The position numbers were made by a program, and so were the translations under genes. A DNA stretch of 64,000 nt from Gemmatimonadota bacterium. GTDB taxonomy: Bacteria > Gemmatimonadota > Gemmatimonadetes > Gemmatimonadales > GWC2-71-9. The notes beneath the pieces were generated by a model. The model was given only the letters and a program-made list of their open reading frames with translations. It searched no databases and was not told where the DNA came from. The stretch spans positions 744,001 through 808,000 of the forward strand of contig JADKJZ010000014.1 in NCBI GenBank assembly GCA_016720805.1. Direction: 5' to 3'. Positions 63,987 to 64,000 of this stretch are shown here, one piece after another (position 1 is the first letter of the stretch; every line of letters starts with the position of its first letter).

Positions 63987-64000
63987 GGCGGGGCGTCAGC

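Overview
The window is 64 kb of high-GC bacterial chromosome, densely packed and with little intergenic DNA. Gene content, the long RpoB with an Ala-rich insert, Gly-rich tails on ribosomal proteins, and a GWxTD-like protein at the left edge suggest Gemmatimonadota. That assignment is inference: there is no 16S gene and no search was run. The envelope is diderm (TonB receptor, lipoprotein, minor pilins).

Layout. 1-3115: tail of a GWxTD-like protein, a MscS channel and cysS. 3186-17293: tRNA-Thr/Tyr/Gly/Thr, a damaged tuf copy, secE-nusG, rplKAJL and rpoBC. 17453-22131: str operon (rpsL, rpsG, fusA, intact tuf). 22276-34325: S10-spc cluster, secY, adk and map. rpsN is missing from its usual place, and infA/rpmJ/rpsMKD/rpoA/rplQ do not follow. 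34431-38626: an inositol-monophosphatase-family gene (-), trpS, a diverged PilT-like ATPase and purA. 38736-42934 (-): a minor-pilin operon. 43054-51253: glycyl-tRNA synthetase, a trans-sulfuration PLP enzyme, a zincin / 89-aa unknown / ubiquitin-like cassette, an HDAC-family deacetylase, a dipeptide epimerase and priA. 51386-64000: a disrupted arsB, a TonB receptor (-), a TIGR00300 enzyme, an unknown, a Fur regulator, a CcdA-like protein, an ABC exporter (-), a lipoprotein, ggt (-), murQ and anmK.

The first half is a nearly continuous transcription-translation supercluster: tRNAs, both elongation factors, RNA polymerase beta/beta', NusG, SecE/SecY and most ribosomal proteins. The second half mixes housekeeping enzymes with surface and cell-wall-recycling functions (dipeptide epimerase, MurQ, AnmK, Ggt).

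Non-coding structure is the most distinctive part. Five intergenic sites just 3' of transcription units carry arrays of 7-bp repeats. Four are arranged as inverted arms around a terminator, another hairpin or a short spacer; the fifth is a 17-unit mosaic of the families seen at the others. At one site the arrays supply the stop codons of both flanking convergent genes. A second family of perfect palindromes centred on GCATGC sits between translation operons. Several genes have a -10-like box 6-7 nt before the start codon, suggesting leaderless mRNAs. Two coding breaks (tuf copy 1; arsB at a 14-G run) look more like consensus or assembly errors than biology.
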